Positions 59,343 through 64,000 of a DNA stretch of 64,000 nt are shown piece by piece. The notes below the pieces were generated by a model. The model saw only the letters and a list, made by a program, of their open reading frames with translations, was not told where the DNA came from and made no database searches. The translations under genes and the position numbers were made by a program. How positions within the stretch are numbered: position 1 is the stretch's first letter; each line of letters begins with the position of its first letter. Origin of the DNA: Atherix ibis (lineage: Eukaryota > Arthropoda > Insecta > Diptera > Athericidae); assembly GCA_958298945.1 (NCBI GenBank), contig OY282609.1:12630326-12694325 (forward strand), read 5' to 3'.

Positions 59343-59414
59343 CGCCATCTTTCCATTCTTCAACGCCATAGTCTGGAAGTGAATTTGCTTCAAATTTTCG
59401 ATGCGGCCGTTTTC
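59343..59414 (-). CDS. DIP-family protein, stalk micro-exon 2 (72 nt)
   Basis: This 72-nt open exon runs from an acceptor with a T/C-rich tract (ttctccttag before 59414) to a consensus donor (GTAAGTAAG after 59343). Joined in phase 1 to the preceding exon it reads G-KRPHRKFEANSLPDYGVEEW and then KDG, a hydrophilic, acidic stretch. That composition suits the extracellular stalk between the last Ig domain and the membrane anchor. It is a multiple of three and phase 1-1, so it can be included or skipped without shifting the frame. Its base composition is visibly less AT-rich than the surrounding intron, which supports coding function. Confidence 0.7.
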
Positions 59415-59620
59415 CTAAGGAGAATAATGAAATTCAAGAAGCAAAATTATTGCGTACCCATTGGGACCGCAATTTTAATTAGTCAAACACAACGTTTTAG
59501 TATTTTTATTTGTTCAATTTTAAGTTTAATTTATTTTTCTTATTTTATGAATTTTCTAGAAAGAGTATTTTTAAATTTGCTCTTATCTCGTTTTTATTGG
59601 TTTTTTTTTTAATTATCACA

Positions 59621-61110
59621 GAAATTTTTACTGAAAATACCTTTACTGAAAATATTTTTACTGAAAATATTTTTACTGAAAATATTTTTACTGAAAATAT
59701 TTTTTACTGAAAATATTTTTACTGAAAATATTTTTACTGAAAATATTTTTACTGAAAATATTTTTACTGAAAATATTTTTACTGAAAATATTTTTACTGA
59801 AAATATTTTTACTGAAAATATTTTTACTGAAAATATTTTTACTGAAAATATTTTTACTGAAAATATTTTTACTGAAAATATTTTTACTGAAAATATTTTT
59901 ACTGAAAATATTTTTACTGAAAATATTTTTACTGAAAATATTTTTACTGAAAATATTTTTACTGAAAATATTTTTACTGAAAATATTTTTACTGAAAATA
60001 TTTTTACTGAAAATATTTTTACTGAAAATATTTTTACTGAAAATATTTTTACTGAGAATATTTTTATTTTTACTGATAATATTTTTACTGAAAATATTTT
60101 TACTGAAAATATTTTTATTTTTACTGAAAATATTTTTAATGAAAATATTTTTACTGAAAATATTTTTACCGAAAATATTTTCACTGAAAATATTTTTAAT
60201 GAAAATATTTTTACTGAAAATATTTTTACTGAAAATTATTTTACTGGAAATATTTTTACTGAACATATTTTTACTGAAAATAGTTTTACTGAAAAAATTT
60301 TTGTTGAAAATATTTTTACTGATAATATTTTTACTGAAAATATTTTTACTGAAAATATTTTTATTTTTACTGAAAATATTTTTAATGAAAATATTTTTAC
60401 TGAAAATATTTTTAGCGAAAATATTTTTACTGAAAATATTTTTGTTGAAAATATTTTTACTGATAATATTTTTACTGAAAATATTTTTACTGAAAATATT
60501 TTTATTTTTACTGATAATATTTTTACTGAAAATATTTTTACTGAAAATATTTTTATTTTTAGTGAAAATATTTTTAATGAAAATATTTTTACTGAAAATA
60601 TTTTTAGCGAAAATATTTTTACTGAAAATATTTTTAATGAAAATATTTTTACTGAAAATATTTTAACTGAAAATTATTTTACTGGAAATATTTTTACTGG
60701 AAATATTTTTACTGAAAATATTTTTACTGAAAATATTTTTACTGACAAATTTTTTGTTGAAAATATTTTTACTGATAATATTTTTACTGAAAATATTTTT
60801 ACTGAAAATATTTTTATTTTTACTGAAAATACTTTTACTGAAAATTATTTTACTGGAAATATTTTTACTGAAAATATTTTTAATGAAAATATTTTTACTG
60901 AAAATATTTTTACTGAAAATATTTTTACTGAAAATATTTTTACTGAAAATATTTTTACTGAAAATATTTTTACTGAAAATATTTTTACTGAAAATATTTT
61001 TACTGAAAATATTTTTACTGAAAATATTTTTACTGAAAATATTTGAACTGAAAATGTTTTTACTAAAAATATTTTTACTGAAAATATTTTTACTGAAAAT
61101 ATTTTTACTT
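59621..61110. repeat. 15-bp minisatellite (AAAATATTTTTACTG)n in a DIP intron
   Basis: About 1.49 kb of near-perfect tandem 15-mers, roughly 100 units, lie between stalk exons 1 and 2 of the DIP gene. From 59700 to 60060 the units are almost identical. From 60060 to 60900 there are mixed variants with 6-bp insertions (ATTTTT) and substituted units (ttaatg, tttgttg, ttagcg), then another homogeneous block to 61060. Each unit contains the 10-bp perfect palindrome AAAATATTTT. Because 15 is a multiple of 3, all frames stay open over long runs; the resulting KIFSV-like repeat ORFs on both strands are not proteins. Confidence 0.97.
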
Positions 61111-61685
61111 AGAAAATTCTTAGCAATATTAATTATCAAAAAAGAATTGAATAATTTTGTTACAATTTTTTTTAAATAATATTATTCAATTCTATGAGTG
61201 TCTTGTAAATTCCATTTTAGTTTTAATTATATTAGACAATTTGTTTTACCACAAAACTACACAATATTTTCTTCTTTGGGAATTATAAGAAAACTTGAAA
61301 AGGAAAAAATTGTAGATTAATTAAATTATAGTGAAAGAAAAAGGAATGCATTCTGAATACTATGGTAAAATATTGTACTAAAAGTGAATGCTAAAAACGC
61401 GATAAACACAAAAATACAAAGCACCAGCTGGATAAGGGATGTTTTCAGGAAAATAGTTACCAAGGAAAAAATCCATTTCTTATTCAACTGGCTTATCTAT
61501 TTTAATAATATTTAATATTATATATTTTTATTTGTAAACAACATTCCAGTTTTGCTCGTTTAGTTTATATAAAAAATACAAGTACATATTTGCCCTTCTG
61601 GGTTTTTATTATAATAGAAGAATTGGATACGATTGAGTTAAAAGCTCTGTTACGAAAATTTCATATCAAACATTTGTATACATAC

Positions 61686-61745
61686 CTAAACTGCGATTGT
61701 ACATGGTAATTTCCGACATAATGGCTGTTGTTGGTGCAAGAATTT
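61686..61745 (-). CDS. DIP-family protein, stalk micro-exon 1 (60 nt)
   Basis: This small exon lies between an acceptor (tctactag before 61745) and a donor (GTATGT after 61686). With the leftover G of the preceding exon it reads E-ILAPTTAIMSEITMYNRSL and ends one base into the next codon. It is therefore a phase 1-1 exon of exactly 20 codons with no stop. The Glu-Ile...Pro-Thr-Thr start right after the Ig domain's KLD resembles the KLYEIPxPTT-type linker that follows Ig3 in insect DIPs. A shorter alternative acceptor (caacaacag, leaving 39 nt) is also in phase. I infer it is a genuine coding exon from the matching phase, splice sites and linker-like peptide; there is no transcript evidence. 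Confidence 0.7.
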   Translation of the reverse strand, partial: KFLHQQQPLCRKLPCTIAV

Positions 61746-62190
61746 CTAGTAGAAAATCGCATTTATTAAATTAATAAAAATAATTTTCTTTAACTTTTTA
61801 TATGCATGAATTTTTTAGTTTAAATTGTATTTTTATAAAATTCTGTTTTATTTGTATTTGCGCAAATTTTTATAAGTACATAGTTCAAATGAATCAGCAT
61901 GCATGTTTTATCCGCATTTAAAATTTCAAATATTCTATTTAGTTTGAATTAGTTTTTTTTTTTTACTTTCCAACTGCTAAAACTACTATAATTTTAAAGT
62001 ATTTCCTTTTATATCATGCCGATAATACTTTGCAGAATTTCTTTTTTATTTTCACATAAATAGGGTATGATGACATATTCTACTTATGCTAGTTTAGAGT
62101 GTATAATCACAGTCATAGTTGGCTATTGTCTCAGTGCATTCTATTTAGTAGACAATCTATTCCGACATTGTACATTGTCATAGTACTTAC

Positions 62191-62355
62191 CATCAAGTTT
62201 TATGACACCATCGGTTTCGCCTAGTGAATTTTTTGCCACACAACGATATGAACCAAAATCATTTGGTCCCACATTGCGAATTTTTAACTTCATGTATTTA
62301 CTGTAGCCATTTGTTGCTGAGGATGGTTCAAATTTGTCTCCAACACGCGAAGTAT
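62191..62355 (-). CDS. DIP-family cell-surface protein, exon coding the end of Ig domain 3
   Basis: This 165-nt exon is bounded by a good acceptor (tttacag before 62355) and a consensus donor (GTAAGTAC after 62191). It encodes 54 full codons, with one base left over at the 3' end. The peptide has the Ig E-to-G strand signature DFGSYRCVAKNSLGETDG, where the Asp, Tyr and Cys are the conserved core residues. The CVAKNSLGETDG run is characteristic of the third Ig domain of insect DIPs and related lachesin-like proteins. In the known family these are GPI-anchored or membrane-tethered neuronal proteins that bind Dpr partners and help specify synaptic connections. The upstream exons (Ig1, Ig2, start of Ig3) must lie to the right of the window. 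Family placement is strong; which DIP paralogue it is cannot be decided from this fragment. Confidence 0.85.
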
Positions 62356-62542
62356 CTGTAAATGACAGAGAATATAACATTTTTATTTCCACTAAATTTT
62401 GCTCATTATTTTAAATAGTATTAATACTGAAGCGATAATTTAACCCTGTTGATAATTATAGAACATTTGTTAATAATTAAGGATACTTTTGCTATATTAA
62501 AAAAAATCTATTTAAGTACTATGTATACTAGAAATAGAACTA

Positions 62543-63707
62543 CGAGAGTCGTTCAATAAGTCCTTAGAAAATCCAAGAAATTGCGCTCGTAGTGTCGGTA
62601 AAAACCGAGTTTAGGGCTGTCATCAAACATCTCCATTTGAAAGGCTTAAGCCCGAAAGAAATCAAAGCCGAGTTGGATGCAGTTCATGCACATCTGTACC
62701 TGTGTTTGCGATGGTTTACAATTGGGTGAATGAATTTAAACATGGCCGTTCATCTACAAAAGATGAACATCGTTCAGGACGCCCAGTTGGGGTGTCTACT
62801 CCTGAAATCATCGACAAAATCCACGATCTGATTTTGAACGATCGGCGAATTAAAGTGCGCGAATTAGTTGAGGCCACGGGCATATCACAAGGTACAGTCG
62901 CTTCAATTTTGCATGAAAAATTGTCTGTGAAAAAAATTTCGGCAAGATGGGTGTCGCGTTTGCTCTCAGAGGAGAATAAGCGCAATCGTGTAGTGGACTC
63001 TGAGGCTATGATGGCACTCTTTCATCGCAATCCTGCCGAATTCCTTCGTCGATATGTCACTGTGGAGGAAACCTGGATACACTACTACACTCCAGAAACG
63101 AAGAGACAGTCATTACAGTGGATTTTCAAGGGTGAACGGGCTCCGAAGAAGGCAAAAACTGTCCCATCGGCCGGCAAGGTGATGGCCACGGTTATTAAGG
63201 GTACGCAGGGCATCATTTTTATCGACTATTTGGAAAAAGGAAAAACAATAACAGGAGCGTATTACGCGTCGTTATTGCAACGGTTGAGCGAGGAAATCAA
63301 AGAAAAACGCCCCCATCTGAAGAAGAAAAAAATCCTCTTGCATCAGGACAATGCGCGTGTGCACACCTGCGCTGTTTCCATGGCCAAAATTGTGGAATTG
63401 AGAATGGAATTGTTGCAGCATCCCGCTTATTCACCAGATTTGGCCCCGAGTGACTACTTTCTTTTCCCCAATCTGAAGAAATGGCTTGGCGGACGACGGT
63501 TCACTTCCAACGAGGACGTCATTGATCAAACGGATGAGTATTTTGCAGAACTTCCGAAATCCTATTTTTTAGACGGGATAGAAATTTTGGAAAAACGGTT
63601 GGAAAAGTGTATAGAGCTAAAAAGAGATTATGTTGAAAAAAAAAATTTTTTTTTTTAAAAAACAGTTTTTTTCCATCTTTTTCTAAGGACTTATTGAACG
63701 ACCCTCG
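62543..63707 (+). mobile_element. Mariner, family C, copy 3 (in a DIP intron)
   Basis: The element is flanked by TA at 62541-62542 and 63708-63709. Its terminal inverted repeats are CGAGAGTCGTTCAATAAGTC on the left and, read inward from the right, CGAGGGTCGTTCAATAAGTC. It belongs to the same family as 20525-21753 and 29189-30398. Compared with the 29189 copy it has lost about 135 bp of leader including the transposase start codon. It lies in the DIP intron upstream of the Ig3 exon, transcribed opposite to that gene. Confidence 0.92.
62702..63658 (+). pseudogene. Mariner family C transposase, 318-codon open frame, catalytically altered
   Basis: This is the best preserved transposase frame in the window. 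It has an HTH region (GRPVGVSTPEIIDKIHDLIL), then WVSRLLSEENK, then the catalytic core. The second and third catalytic aspartates are present (HQDNARVH and SPDLAPSDYFLF, 34 residues between, so DD34D). The first one is changed: the expected VDETWIH reads VEETWIH. The WD of the VFWDSQG motif is also replaced by IKG. The true start codon was lost by deletion, and a 1-bp deletion near 62690 shifts the N-terminal part out of frame. It is therefore inactive despite the long ORF. Confidence 0.88.
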
Positions 63708-64000
63708 TATATTAATTTCTTATCTAAAAGTTTTCTTATAAATGAAGTTTATTTTTTATCCTGTTAGACTATCAAAACTACAAATATGCATTATTTTTTT
63801 TCGCAAAATGAATATTTTAAAGTCAATTCTTGAATACAAAAACAATAATTTTTTTTAAACAAAATCTTTTAAAAAAAAAATGGAGGAGAAAACACCCATC
63901 GATGTGTCCTCAAGAACGGAATGATTATTTTACAGTTTTAAGTGGTAATGGCCGCTCATTTTTTTGAGGTTATATCAGGAGCCTTTTTCTAGCATAGTGT

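Noticed and set aside
59609..61179. Long ORFs of KIFSV / KNIFS / LLKIF repeats on both strands
   Set aside because: They are translations of the 15-bp minisatellite; a unit length divisible by three keeps frames open without selection.
1..64000. CRISPR arrays, tRNA or rRNA genes, bacterial operons, LTR retrotransposons
   Set aside because: None seen; the tandem repeats lack spacers, no cloverleaf or rRNA core was recognised by eye, and no paired LTRs with gag-pol motifs were found.

Overview
The window looks like AT-rich, gene-poor insect DNA, most likely from a fly (Diptera). The evidence is the dense mix of Tc1/mariner DNA transposons and Jockey-, R1- and RTE-type LINE remnants, AT-rich spacers, and the 3' end of a DIP-type (Dpr-interacting protein) neuronal immunoglobulin gene with consensus GT/AG introns. 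I cannot name the species. I see no bacterial operons, tRNA or rRNA genes, CRISPR arrays or LTR retrotransposons.

Layout: 1-12.9 kb holds a mariner (462-1737), R1- and Jockey-type reverse-transcriptase remnants, a GAAGAT-type array (5141-5870), a second mariner family (7821-9006) and an IS630-like fragment (10424-10890), plus several short fold-back inverted repeats. 12.9-15.4 kb is a cecropia-like mariner with an irritans/Himar-like mariner inserted inside it. 16.7-18.3 kb is an RTE-like reverse transcriptase. 19.1-20.0 kb is a second GAAGAT array. 20.5-21.8 kb is a third mariner family. 23.9-26.3 kb is an R1-like LINE inserted in an RTE-like tail with a 17-bp target duplication. 27.0-30.4 kb has a Mos1-like mariner and another family-three mariner. 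31.1-32.2 kb carries a second copy of the nested mariner junction, cut off next to a THAP/P-element-like transposase remnant (32.5-33.8 kb). 35.5-37.1 kb is a 15-bp minisatellite. 39.2-44.5 kb has an IS630-like element, another mariner, Jockey remnants and a second Mos1-like copy. 46.8-51.4 kb has a long-inverted-repeat mariner derivative, a second R1-like copy and a second family-one mariner. 54.3-55.6 kb is a divergent R1-like remnant.

The only convincing host gene is on the minus strand from about 56.7 kb to the right edge. Four coding exons (62191-62355, 61686-61745, 59343-59414, 56693-57039) give the end of the third Ig domain, two small stalk exons and a C-terminal tail. All their junctions are phase 1 and the joined frame stays open to a stop. 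The 5' part of the gene lies beyond the window. Its introns hold a 1.5-kb array of about 100 copies of a 15-bp unit (59621-61110), a short mariner derivative (57481-57979) and a fairly well preserved mariner (62543-63707).

Every transposase or reverse transcriptase I inspected in detail carries at least one frameshift, stop, deletion or lost catalytic residue, so no element here looks autonomous. The most notable observations are the composite mariner-in-mariner found at two loci, the perfect 65-bp fold-back inside a Jockey reverse transcriptase, and the modular phase-1 micro-exons of the DIP gene.
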